The position numbers were made by a program, and so were the translations under genes. The notes under the pieces were generated by a model. The model had not been told where the DNA came from. It was given only the letters and a program-made list of their open reading frames with translations, and searched no databases. Below, piece by piece: positions 1 to 5,251 of a DNA stretch of 5,251 nt. Source of the stretch: Actinoplanes liguriensis (GTDB taxonomy: Bacteria > Actinomycetota > Actinomycetes > Mycobacteriales > Micromonosporaceae); assembly GCA_000715855.1 (NCBI GenBank), contig KL571343.1, positions 45,485-50,735 on the forward strand. The letters are read 5' to 3'. Each line of letters begins with the position of its first letter. Positions within the stretch are counted from its first letter, which is position 1.

Positions 1-58
1 CGGCGAGCGCGGCCAGGACGGCCGGCACGAGCAGCAGGATCAGCGGGCGGCGCATCAT
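1..58 (-). CDS. N-terminus of an exported protein behind a Zur/Fur-type operator (partial)
   Basis: Only the first 19 codons lie in the window; the gene runs off the left edge. They read MMRRPLILLLVPAVLAALA: a short Arg-Arg n-region followed by an uninterrupted hydrophobic stretch, as in a Sec signal peptide or lipoprotein leader. Two ATG codons are in tandem (58 and 55). An AGGTGG Shine-Dalgarno (minus strand, plus positions 60-65) leaves 1 nt before the first ATG and 4 nt before the second, so 55 may be the real start. A metal-regulator palindrome lies 22 nt upstream of the outer ATG. An exported protein directly behind such an operator suggests a metal-uptake binding protein, for example a ZnuA-like zinc ABC-transporter lipoprotein, but this rests on context alone. 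No lipobox or mature domain is visible, so the product is left unnamed. Confidence 0.6.
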   Translation of the reverse strand, partial: MMRRPLILLLVPAVLAALA

Positions 59-79
59 GCCACCTACTGTCGTCGATAA

Positions 80-94
80 TGACAATGATTGTCA
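80..94 (-). promoter_or_regulatory. Zur (or Fur-family) operator overlapping a -35 element
   Basis: TGACAATGATTGTCA is a perfect 7-1-7 inverted repeat, AT-rich in very GC-rich surroundings. It has the form of actinobacterial Zur boxes (TGAnAATnATTnTCA as I recall the consensus). The wider segment 75-93, GATAATGACAATGATTGTC, also matches the classical 19-bp Fur box at 16 of 19 positions, so sequence alone cannot separate Zur from Fur. Zur is preferred because actinomycete iron control mostly uses IdeR/DmdR, whose site looks different. On the minus strand a consensus -35 TTGACA (plus 90-95) lies half inside the palindrome, with a weak -10 GACAGT (66-71) after an 18-nt spacer. Bound repressor would therefore block a promoter reading into the exported-protein gene at 58. 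Confidence 0.75.
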
Positions 95-107
95 AAAGCG
101 CATGCGT

Positions 108-362
108 TCACAGCGCCTTGCCGACCGCGGCGGCCACCAGAAGAGTGAGCAGCACCACCCGGACCACCCGGGTGATCGGTGGCTGCACCGGCCAGGTGGT
201 GAACGTCAGCGCCGCCAGCCCGGCCGCGAGCACGGCCAGCAGCAGCGCGCCCACCACCCCGGGCAGGTAGAGCCCGGCCAGCAGCAGGACCAGCGCCACG
301 ATGAACGCGGTGGTCGGGTTGATCCTGGCCAGGCGGCGCAGGAAATGGTCGGACGTCGTCAC
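108..362 (-). CDS. Small two-helix membrane protein (DUF6703-like)
   Basis: This 84-residue protein has a basic N-terminus (DHFLRRLARINP, about residues 5-16). A hydrophobic block follows at about 17-55 (FIVALVLLLAGLYLPGVVGA, then LLLAVLAAGLAAL), likely two closely spaced membrane helices. Next come a polar loop with TWPVQPP and a last hydrophobic segment (about 67-84, VVLLTLLVAAAVGKAL), for two or three spans in all. The start is GTG at 362; an AGGAG Shine-Dalgarno (plus 368-372) lies 5 nt upstream. The layout and the TWPVQ-P loop resemble a small actinobacterial family I remember as DUF6703; this is recall, not a search. Function is unknown. It is divergent from the monooxygenase-fold gene, with only 34 nt between starts, so its own promoter must lie inside or beside that gene. 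Its stop is 13 nt from the Zur/Fur box, on the same strand as the exported-protein gene. Confidence 0.8.
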   Translation of the reverse strand: MTTSDHFLRRLARINPTTAFIVALVLLLAGLYLPGVVGALLLAVLAAGLAALTFTTWPVQPPITRVVRVVLLTLLVAAAVGKAL

Positions 363-384
363 CGTCGCTCCTGTCGGCGTTGCG

Positions 385-390
385 TACCCT
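385..390 (+). promoter_or_regulatory. -10 element of a leaderless promoter for the gene at 397
   Basis: TACCCT fits the actinobacterial TANNNT -10 and ends exactly 6 nt before the ATG at 397. No Shine-Dalgarno is visible there. Transcription would start at or next to the A of the start codon, giving a leaderless mRNA. No convincing -35 was found 16-18 nt upstream. Confidence 0.5.
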
Positions 391-396
391 CGTCAC

Positions 397-738
397 ATGC
401 TGGTGCTCAACCGCTTCCTGGTCCCGCCGGACACGCAAGACGGCTTCGCGGGGCAGGCGCACGCCGCGCTGGCCGCGCTCGCCCAATGCCCCGGCTATCT
501 GTCCGGCCGGCTCACCCGCGCCCTGGAGGACACCACCAGCTGGACCCTGGTGACCGAGTGGGAGTCCGTCGGAGCCTACCGCCGCGCGCTGGGGGCCTTC
601 GATGTGAAGGTGCACGCCACCCCGCTGCTCGCCCGGTCGCTGGACGAGCCGTCCGCGTTCGAGACCCTGGCGAGCGCCGAACCCGGCGCCCCAGTCAAGA
701 TCATCGACAGCGACCGGGCCGCCGAGCCCTGGCGCTGA
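397..738 (+). CDS. Antibiotic biosynthesis monooxygenase (ABM) fold protein
   Basis: This is a 113-residue soluble protein. The ABM-type ferredoxin-like fold is suggested by an N-terminal strand (VLNRFLVP), a helix rich in Ala and Leu (residues 17-30), the turn PGYLSGRLTR (32-41), the strand SWTLVTEWES (48-57), and a helix starting at GAYRRAL (59-65). The C-terminal part (FDVKVHATPLLARS, then PSAFETL) also fits family members, which are usually about 95-120 residues. These proteins act as small dimeric monooxygenases, heme-degrading-like enzymes or proteins of unknown role, and no substrate can be assigned here. The frame is open from 301, but ATG 397 is chosen because the homologous fold begins there and a TANNNT -10 sits 6 nt before it. 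The earlier codons overlap the divergent membrane-protein gene. The next gene starts 16 nt after the stop and has its own -10. Confidence 0.8.
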   Translation: MLVLNRFLVPPDTQDGFAGQAHAALAALAQCPGYLSGRLTRALEDTTSWTLVTEWESVGAYRRALGAFDVKVHATPLLARSLDEPSAFETLASAEPGAPVKIIDSDRAAEPWR

Positions 739-742
739 AGAT

Positions 743-748
743 TAGGCT
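743..748 (+). promoter_or_regulatory. -10 element of a leaderless promoter for the gene at 755
   Basis: TAGGCT matches TANNNT and is followed by exactly 6 nt and then the ATG at 755, the same geometry as at 385-397. No Shine-Dalgarno precedes this ATG. The element sits in the 16-nt gap after the upstream stop codon, so the gene can be transcribed independently of its neighbour. Confidence 0.5.
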
Positions 749-754
749 TGCCCC

Positions 755-1255
755 ATGACCTACGGTCAACCGCCGATGCAGTACGCCCCGCCCCCGCCCC
801 CGGCCGTCCACGTGCCGCCGCCACCGCCCGGGCCCGGCGTCCATCCGCCGTTCCCGGCGCCACCCGTCGAGGGTCGCGGCCGCCGCATCGGGCTGGGCTT
901 CGGTGGCGGGCTGGCCGCGATCATCGGGCTGGGGCTGTCGATCAACGGCTCGATCAACGAGCAGGCGCACGCCGTGGTGGCCGACTATCTGGACGCGGTC
1001 AAGGACGGGGACTACGACGGGGCGTACGGGCAGCTCTGCCGCAGCTCCAAGGCGCAGGAGACCCTCACCGAGTTCGAGGAGCGGGTCTCACGGGAGAAGC
1101 GCTTCACGTCGTACGAGATCGGTGATCTGAATCTGACGACCGGAGAGGTGCCGGTCGCCCTCACCTACGCCGGCGGCGACGTCGACCACACCGAGGCTCA
1201 ACTGGGGCAGAACCGGACCACAGGCCAGTTCGAGGTGTGCTCTCTCGGGGAGTAA
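755..1255 (+). CDS. Proline-rich N-terminus, single-pass membrane protein with extracytoplasmic DUF4878-like domain
   Basis: This 166-residue protein has three parts. Residues 1-39 are Pro-rich (runs APPPPP, VPPPPPGPG, PPFPAPP) and probably disordered in the cytoplasm. A basic patch (RGRR, 41-44) leads into one transmembrane helix at about 45-63 (IGLGFGGGLAAIIGLGLSI). Residues 66-166 would lie outside the membrane. That part opens with a helix, HAVVADYLDAVKDGDYDGAY, typical of DUF4878/SnoaL/NTF2-like lumazine-binding folds common in actinobacterial membrane proteins. It has two cysteines, C95 and C162, which could form a disulfide outside the cell. Positive charges before the helix support an N-in, C-out topology. 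The function is unknown. The start is ATG 755 with a -10 only 6 nt before it. glyS follows after 63 nt with its own Shine-Dalgarno, so co-transcription is possible but not shown. The DUF assignment is by resemblance. Confidence 0.8.
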   Translation: MTYGQPPMQYAPPPPPAVHVPPPPPGPGVHPPFPAPPVEGRGRRIGLGFGGGLAAIIGLGLSINGSINEQAHAVVADYLDAVKDGDYDGAYGQLCRSSKAQETLTEFEERVSREKRFTSYEIGDLNLTTGEVPVALTYAGGDVDHTEAQLGQNRTTGQFEVCSLGE

Positions 1256-1309
1256 CCTCGCTAATCGTCCAACCACATACCGATACCCCCGCCGACACCC
1301 AGCCGGCGT

Positions 1310-1315
1310 AGGAGA
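1310..1315 (+). promoter_or_regulatory. Shine-Dalgarno of glyS
   Basis: AGGAGA lies 3 nt before the ATG at 1319, with the GGAG core 4 nt away. It fixes this start and contrasts with the two genes just upstream, which have no Shine-Dalgarno. The 63-nt gap 1256-1318 is too short for a T-box leader, and none of its conserved elements is visible. Confidence 0.7.
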
Positions 1316-1318
1316 CTC

Positions 1319-2698
1319 ATGCCTGCCGACCGCATCGATTCCGTTGTCAGCCTTGCCAAGCGCCGGGGCTTCGTCTTTCCCTCCAGCGAGATCTACGGAG
1401 GAACCCGCTCGGCTTGGGACTACGGTCCGCTGGGCGTCGAACTGAAGGAGAACGTCCGCCGGCAGTGGTGGCGGACCATGGTCCAGCAGCGCGACGACAT
1501 CGTCGGCCTGGACTCCGCGGTCATCCTGTCCAAGGACGTGTGGGCCGCCTCCGGTCACCTCGACGCGTTCGTCGACCCGCTGACCGAGTGCCAGTCCTGC
1601 CACAAGCGCTTCCGGGCCGACCACCTGGAGGAGGCGTACGAGGCGAAGCACGGCTCGCTGCCGTCCTCGCTGCAGGAGCTGAACTGCCCGAACTGCGGCA
1701 ACAAGGGCACCTTCACCGAGCCGAAGATGTTCAACGGCCTGATGAAGACGTTCCTCGGCCCGACCGAGAGCACCGAGGGCATGCACTACCTGCGCCCGGA
1801 GACCGCTCAGGGCATCTTCGTGAACTACGCGAACGTGGCGACCGCGGCCCGCAAGAAGCCGCCGTTCGGCATCGCGCAGGTCGGCAAGAGCTTCCGGAAC
1901 GAGATCACGCCGGGCAACTTCATCTTCCGTACGCGTGAGTTCGAGCAGATGGAGATGGAGTTCTTCGTCGCGCCCGGCAGCGACGAGGAGTGGCACGAGT
2001 ACTGGCTGCAGGAGCGCTGGAACTGGTACCGCGACCTGGGCCTCTCCGAGAGCAACCTGCGCTTCTTCGAGCACCCGAAGGAGAAGCTGTCGCACTACTC
2101 GAAGCGGACCGTCGACATTGAGTACCGCTTCCAGTTCGGCGGCACCGACTTCGCCGAGCTCGAGGGCATCGCGAACCGGACCGACTTCGACCTGTCCACG
2201 CATTCCAAGCACTCCGGGGTCGACCTGTCCTTCTTCGACCAGGAGAAGCAGGAGCGCTGGACGCCGTACGTGATCGAGCCGGCCGCCGGTCTCACCCGCG
2301 CGGTGCTGGCCTTCCTGCTCGAGGCGTACGACGAGGACGAGGCCCCGAACACCAAGGGCGGCGTCGACAAGCGCACGGTCATGCGGTTCGACCCGCGCCT
2401 GGCGCCGGTCAAGGTCGCGGTGCTGCCGTTGTCCCGCAACCCGGAGCTGTCGCCGAAGGCCCGCGAACTCTCCGCGAACCTGCGCAAGCGCTGGATCGTC
2501 GAGTTCGACGACTCGCAGGCGATCGGCCGTCGCTACCGTCGCCAGGACGAGATCGGCACGCCGTTCTGCGTCACCGTCGACTTCGACACGCTCACCGACA
2601 ACGCGGTGACCGTTCGTGACCGCGACACCATGAAGCAGGAGCGGGTCTCTCTCGACCAGATCGAGGACTACCTGATCAAGCGCCTCCCCGGCTGCTGA
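1319..2698 (+). CDS. glyS: Glycine--tRNA ligase (single-chain, homodimeric type)
   Basis: Glycyl-tRNA synthetase charges tRNA-Gly with glycine using ATP, in the cytoplasm. The 459-residue length is full for the bacterial/eukaryal-like alpha2 class II enzyme, unlike the two-subunit glyQ/glyS type. The N-terminus ([18 protein letters not shown], then [14 protein letters not shown] at 33-46) carries the class II motif 1 region. A tetracysteine zinc knuckle follows, C91-x2-C94 and C123-x2-C126. Then come [12 protein letters not shown] (156-167) and class II motif 2 with the ATP-binding arginine in FRNE (192-195), followed by [14 protein letters not shown] (203-216). Motif 3 is [14 protein letters not shown] (324-337). 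The C-terminal anticodon-binding domain runs from about [11 protein letters not shown] (361-371) to the end. All catalytic blocks are present and the frame is intact. The start is supported by AGGAGA just upstream. The last 23 nt overlap the stop end of the convergent XdhC-like gene. Confidence 0.97.
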   Translation: MPADRIDSVVSLAKRRGFVFPSSEIYGGTRSAWDYGPLGVELKENVRRQWWRTMVQQRDDIVGLDSAVILSKDVWAASGHLDAFVDPLTECQSCHKRFRADHLEEAYEAKHGSLPSSLQELNCPNCGNKGTFTEPKMFNGLMKTFLGPTESTEGMHYLRPETAQGIFVNYANVATAARKKPPFGIAQVGKSFRNEITPGNFIFRTREFEQMEMEFFVAPGSDEEWHEYWLQERWNWYRDLGLSESNLRFFEHPKEKLSHYSKRTVDIEYRFQFGGTDFAELEGIANRTDFDLSTHSKHSGVDLSFFDQEKQERWTPYVIEPAAGLTRAVLAFLLEAYDEDEAPNTKGGVDKRTVMRFDPRLAPVKVAVLPLSRNPELSPKARELSANLRKRWIVEFDDSQAIGRRYRRQDEIGTPFCVTVDFDTLTDNAVTVRDRDTMKQERVSLDQIEDYLIKRLPGC

Positions 2699-3185
2699 TC
2701 TGGCCGAATTCGAAGCCGCCCGGTCGTTCGTTCCGGTCCGCGATCAACCCGGCCAGGGTCGCCACGGCGATCTCGGCCGGGGTGCGCGAACCGATGTTCA
2801 GGCCGACCGGGCGGTGCACGCGGGCGATCTGCTCCGCGGGGACACCCAGCTCGCGGAGCGCCGCCACGTGCGGGCCCTCGTGCCGTGGGTTGCCGACGAT
2901 GCCGATCCACCGGGACTTCCCGGTCAGCGCCTCCCGCAGCAGCGTTCCTATCTCCGGCCGGTGGTGGTCGGTGAGCAGGATGTCGGTGTGCTCGTCCGCC
3001 TCGGCGGCCCCGAGGCCGCTGACGACCCGGTCGCCGTGCGGGCGGGGGGTGCCTTCGAGCTGTGCCGGATCCGGCTCGACGACCACGACCTGGAAGCCCA
3101 GCTCGATCCCGAAGCGGCTCAGCATCTCGGCGACGGGGGACGCGAACACCGCCACCAGCCTGCGCGGACTCAAGTCTTCAGTCAC
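2676..3185 (-). CDS. Short XdhC/CoxI-family protein (C-terminal Rossmann domain only)
   Basis: This is a 169-residue protein from the chosen GTG at 3185. Strand-like [13 protein letters not shown] (10-22) and [10 protein letters not shown] (31-40) form the start of a Rossmann fold. [23 protein letters not shown] (93-115) and [20 protein letters not shown] (124-143) match the XdhC C-terminal domain, whose hallmark is the GL-IG-RTPAEIA block near the end. XdhC/CoxI proteins bind molybdenum cofactor and help sulfurate and insert it into xanthine dehydrogenase or CO dehydrogenase. The usual N-terminal XdhC_CoxI domain (about 100 residues with its conserved cysteine region) is absent, so this is a stand-alone C-terminal module. 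No molybdoenzyme gene lies nearby, so its partner is unknown. The frame stays open to 3332, but residues before 3185 look unlike the family; GTG 3221 is an alternative. A weak GAGG lies 2 nt before GTG 3185. It converges on glyS with a 23-nt overlap. Confidence 0.8.
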   Translation of the reverse strand: MTEDLSPRRLVAVFASPVAEMLSRFGIELGFQVVVVEPDPAQLEGTPRPHGDRVVSGLGAAEADEHTDILLTDHHRPEIGTLLREALTGKSRWIGIVGNPRHEGPHVAALRELGVPAEQIARVHRPVGLNIGSRTPAEIAVATLAGLIADRNERPGGFEFGQISSRGGA

Positions 3186-3392
3186 GCCCTCGACTCTGTC
3201 AGATGAGAGCGGATCATGCACTCGTTCAGGTGACGCAAGACATCTAGTCCCGCGCCTATAGCTCTCCGGAGTGTGAACAGACCGGATGGAGCAGGCCTTC
3301 GGGATGTTGCACACGCTGATCGAGCGGGGCAACCAGCAGTAACCGAGCGGGCGATTCGAGGTTGCCGGGCCTGGCGTGTCACCCTAGAGCGC
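3186..3392. other. Divergent intergenic region between the XdhC-like gene and dusB
   Basis: This 207-nt stretch separates two divergent starts and must hold both promoters. Visible items are an 8-bp palindrome CTCCGGAG (3264-3271), an AT-rich TATA patch (3257-3260), and the -10-like CACCCT close to the dusB start. No strong -35/-10 pair was found for the minus-strand gene. An 18-codon ATG frame (3286-3342) has no usable Shine-Dalgarno and is not called a gene. Confidence 0.5.
3380..3385 (+). promoter_or_regulatory. Possible -10 of a leaderless dusB promoter
   Basis: CACCCT differs from TACCCT (385-390) only at the first base and ends 7 nt before the GTG at 3393. No Shine-Dalgarno precedes that GTG. 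The layout repeats the one seen at 385 and 743, which supports GTG 3393 as the start, but the T-to-C change weakens the call. Confidence 0.35.
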
Positions 3393-4482
3393 GTGACCGC
3401 ACCGCTCATGCTCGGCAACCACGCCGTCAACCCACCCGTCGTCCTCGCCCCGATGGCCGGGATCACCAACGTGGCGTTCCGGCGGCTCTGCCGTGAGCAG
3501 GGCGGCGGCGTCTACGTCTGCGAGATGATCACGACCCGGGCGCTGGTCGAGCGGATCCCCAAGACGCTCAAGATGATCACGTTCGCCGAGGACGAGGGCT
3601 TCCGCAGCCTGCAGCTCTACGGCGTGGACCCGGACGTGACCGCGGCCGCGGTCCGGATGGTCGGGCGGGACAATCTCGCCGATCACGTCGACCCTGTCGG
3701 CCCTGCCCTGGCGGCGGAAGCTGTTCGGCCGGATCGTGCGGCAGGCCGTCGACGCGGCCGCGGAGTTCGGCATCCCGCTCACCATCAAGATGCGCAAAGG
3801 CATCGATGAAGACCATTTGACGTACGTCGAAGCAGGCCTGACCGCGCAGGACGCCGGCGTCGCCGCGGTGGCCCTGCACGCGCGCACCGCCGAGCAGCGC
3901 TATTCCGGCCAGGCCGACTGGGACGCGATCGCCACCCTCAAACAGGCCCTCGACGTGCCGGTGCTCGGCAACGGCGACATCTGGGAGGGCTCGGACGCGT
4001 TGCGGATGGTCGAGCACACCGGCGTCGACGGCGTGGTCGTCGGCCGGGGCTGCCTGGGCCGGCCGTGGCTCTTCGCCGACCTGGAGGCCGCGTTCACCCA
4101 GGGCGGCGACTACCGTCCGGTGCTGCCCGCCCTGGGCGAGGTTGCGAAGATCATGTCCCGGCACGCGCAGCTGCTGGTCGAGGCGCTGGAGGACGAGCGA
4201 CACGGCTGCGCCGACTTCCGCAAGCACGTCGCGTGGTATCTGAAGGGATTCCCGGTCGGCGGGGACCTGCGCCGCAGCCTGGCGATGATCTCCTCGCTCG
4301 CCGAGCTGGACGATCTGCTCGACAAGCTGGACCCGGCGATCCCGTTCCCGCTGGAGTCGCTGGGGCAGCCGCGCGGGCGGATCAACGCGCCGGGCAAGGT
4401 CTCGCTGCCGCACGGCTGGCTCGACTCCCGCGACGACGACACCGTCCCCGAGGGAGCCGAGACCGACGAGTCCGGCGGTTGA
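3393..4482 (+). pseudogene. dusB: tRNA-dihydrouridine synthase (DusB type), disrupted by internal deletion and frameshift
   Basis: Dus enzymes reduce uridine to dihydrouridine in tRNA D-loops using FMN and NADPH. The N-terminal part (3393-3692, 100 codons) has the FMN-binding APMAGITNVAFR (residues 19-30), CEMITTRAL (43-51) and SLQLYGVDP (72-80), ending in NLADHVD. From 3694 the protein continues in the +1 frame to 4482: SALPWRRKLFGRI, LTIKMRKG with the FMN-contacting Lys, ALHARTAEQRYSG with the conserved His, VLGNGDI, and GVVVGRGCLGRPWLF (phosphate binding). Between HVD and SALPW the family normally has about 16 residues of the form LNFGCPVPK...GGG; only 4 nt (3693-3696) remain. Net loss is about 44 nt, judged from memory of homologues. 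The lost loop holds the catalytic cysteine. Read as is, translation gives 100 true residues plus 38 off-frame ones, stopping at 3809. Both flanks are otherwise intact, so the lesion is recent or an assembly error. ATG 3408 is an alternative start. Confidence 0.88.
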
Positions 4483-4491
4483 GAAAGGGGC

Positions 4492-5236
4492 TCAGGTGCG
4501 GTTGAGCTGGACCGCGACCACGATCGCCGCGATCAGCAGCAGGGCCGCGATCACCGCGAGTGCGATCTTCGCCTTGCTGTAGGGGCGCTCGCCGGCCACC
4601 TCCGCGGTCCGGCCGTTCACCAGCACGTTGTAGGTGCGGCCGGCGTGCAGGTAGCACGCGATCCACACCGGCAGCAGCATCAGCTTGAACGTCACGTCGT
4701 GGTACGCCGTGTCGACCGAGCTCACCCGCTGCTCGTCCCCGCCGATGTCCCGCTCGCAGTCCCCGCGGATCACGGCCGCCATCCGGGACCTGGCCGTTTC
4801 CAGCCCGCTCTCCGGCTCGATGTCGTACCGCAGGGTCTCGTGGCCGGCCAGGTACTCCGGACGGTACGGCTTGGCGTCGGGCAGCGGCCACGGCTCGAGC
4901 TTCTCCAGGTGTTCCGGCATGACCCGGGTGGTGCCGGTGACCAGCTCGTCGTCGAACGTCCGGGACACCACGCCGGACGCCGGGTACCACCGGGTCCGGC
5001 GTACCTGCCGGGTCTTGGTCTCGCCGTTCTCCGTGTAGGTCTCGGTGTCCCAGTAGTGCTCGCCGCGCTCGCCCGAGTATTCCGAGACGGTGTTCGCGTC
5101 GTAGGTCCAGTGCGGCAGGTACGAGCTGTGTGACGACTCGGCCTCGGTGACCCGTTTCAGGGTGTTCGGCGCGAACCAGCGCGACTTCGCCCACTGCCGC
5201 AGCGCCTCCCGCAGCGCCGGCCGGTCCACCAGGAAC
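4492..5236 (-). CDS. C-terminal part of a membrane protein of the zinc-ribbon 'primosomal protein N-prime-like' family (partial)
   Basis: The frame runs from the contig end to a TGA at 4492-4494; about 247 residues are visible and the N-terminus is missing. In order the sequence shows LREALRQWAKSRWFAPN, YLPHWTYDANTVSEYSGERG, HYWDTETYTENGETKTRQV, RTRWYPASGVVSRTFDDELV, YLAGHETLRYDIEP, GDCERDIGGDEQRVSSVDT, then FKLMLLPVWIACYLHAG and a C-terminal transmembrane helix AKIALAVIAALLLIAAIVVA. As I recall, this matches a widespread actinobacterial family whose missing N-terminus carries a TFIIB-like zinc ribbon, often annotated as a primosomal N-prime or helicase superfamily II homologue. No helicase motif is present, so that name should not be taken as function; the role is unknown. 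GTG 5229 is not the start, because the frame is open upstream. Its stop lies 9 nt from the dusB stop, tail to tail. Confidence 0.8.
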
Positions 5237-5251
5237 CTGTCTCTTATACAC
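5237..5251. other. Residual Tn5/Nextera mosaic-end adapter sequence
   Basis: CTGTCTCTTATACAC is identical to the first 15 nt of the 19-bp Tn5 mosaic end used in Nextera libraries. It sits at the very end of the window and is AT-rich against its surroundings. Read on the minus strand it encodes (V/M)YKRQ, a known false N-terminus in draft-genome proteins. It is library sequence, not genomic DNA. Confidence 0.95.

Noticed and set aside
742..752. TTAGGCTTGCC resembling half of an IdeR/DmdR iron box
   Set aside because: The second half of the 19-bp palindrome is missing, and the bases are better explained as the -10 of the gene at 755.
755..1255. Pro-rich membrane protein as part of a secretion or defence system
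   Set aside because: Pro-rich tails before a single helix are common in actinobacterial proteins of unknown function; no partner gene such as a kinase, ATPase or nuclease is present.
1256..1318. T-box or other riboswitch before glyS
   Set aside because: Only 63 nt are available, with no T-box bulge sequence and no terminator hairpin.
1088..2212. Long minus-strand open frame (374 codons) antisense to glyS
   Set aside because: It lies wholly opposite a fully conserved synthetase, its composition (Leu, Val, Arg, Ala and Glu heavy) is that of a complementary shadow in GC-rich DNA, and no domain is recognisable.
3264..3271. CTCCGGAG palindrome as an operator
   Set aside because: An 8-bp GC-rich palindrome is expected by chance here, and its flanks do not extend the symmetry.
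3286..3342. 18-codon ATG frame (MEQAFGMLHTLIERGNQQ) upstream of dusB, possible leader peptide
   Set aside because: The nearest GGAG is 14 nt away, there is no TANNNT just before the ATG, and a stop codon lies four codons upstream. Nothing but length-by-chance supports it; conservation in relatives would be needed.
3577..4413. Long minus-strand open frame opposite dusB
   Set aside because: It is a GC-driven shadow. The plus strand carries clear Dus motifs and this frame shows none of its own.
4478..4496. TGAG-(7 nt)-CTCA inverted repeat between the dusB and minus-strand stops as a shared terminator
   Set aside because: The stem is only 4 bp, overlaps both stop codons and has no T-run on either side.

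Overview
This is a GC-rich fragment from a high-GC Gram-positive bacterium. I would place it in the actinomycetes, probably near Micromonosporaceae/Actinoplanes. The reasons are strong G/C bias at third codon positions, GTG starts, starts with no Shine-Dalgarno that sit 6-7 nt after a TANNNT-like -10 (leaderless mRNAs), and the kind of proteins encoded. The placement is inference from style and remembered gene content, not from a search. The right end stops inside the Tn5/Nextera mosaic-end sequence, so the window reaches the true end of a draft short-read contig.

Layout. Positions 1-58 hold the first codons of a secreted protein or lipoprotein on the minus strand. A near-perfect Zur/Fur-type operator (80-94) overlaps its likely -35. 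Next, on the minus strand, is a small two-helix membrane protein (108-362). On the plus strand follow an antibiotic-biosynthesis-monooxygenase-fold protein (397-738), a proline-rich single-pass membrane protein with an extracytoplasmic domain (755-1255), and a complete glycyl-tRNA synthetase (1319-2698). A short XdhC-type Rossmann protein runs convergently on the minus strand (2676-3185) and overlaps the glyS 3' end by 23 nt. After a 207-nt divergent intergenic region comes a plus-strand dusB-type tRNA-dihydrouridine synthase (3393-4482). It is broken by an internal deletion of about 44 nt (estimated) at 3693-3696, which removes the catalytic-cysteine loop and shifts the frame. Last, 9 nt away and convergent, is the C-terminal part of a membrane protein (4492-5236) cut by the contig end.

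The genes are mostly housekeeping (tRNA charging, tRNA modification) mixed with lineage-specific small proteins. They do not form one pathway. I found no mobile element, CRISPR array, RNA gene or defence system. The points most worth checking are whether the dusB lesion is real or an assembly error, the metal-responsive operator at the left edge, and the repeated leaderless promoter layout.
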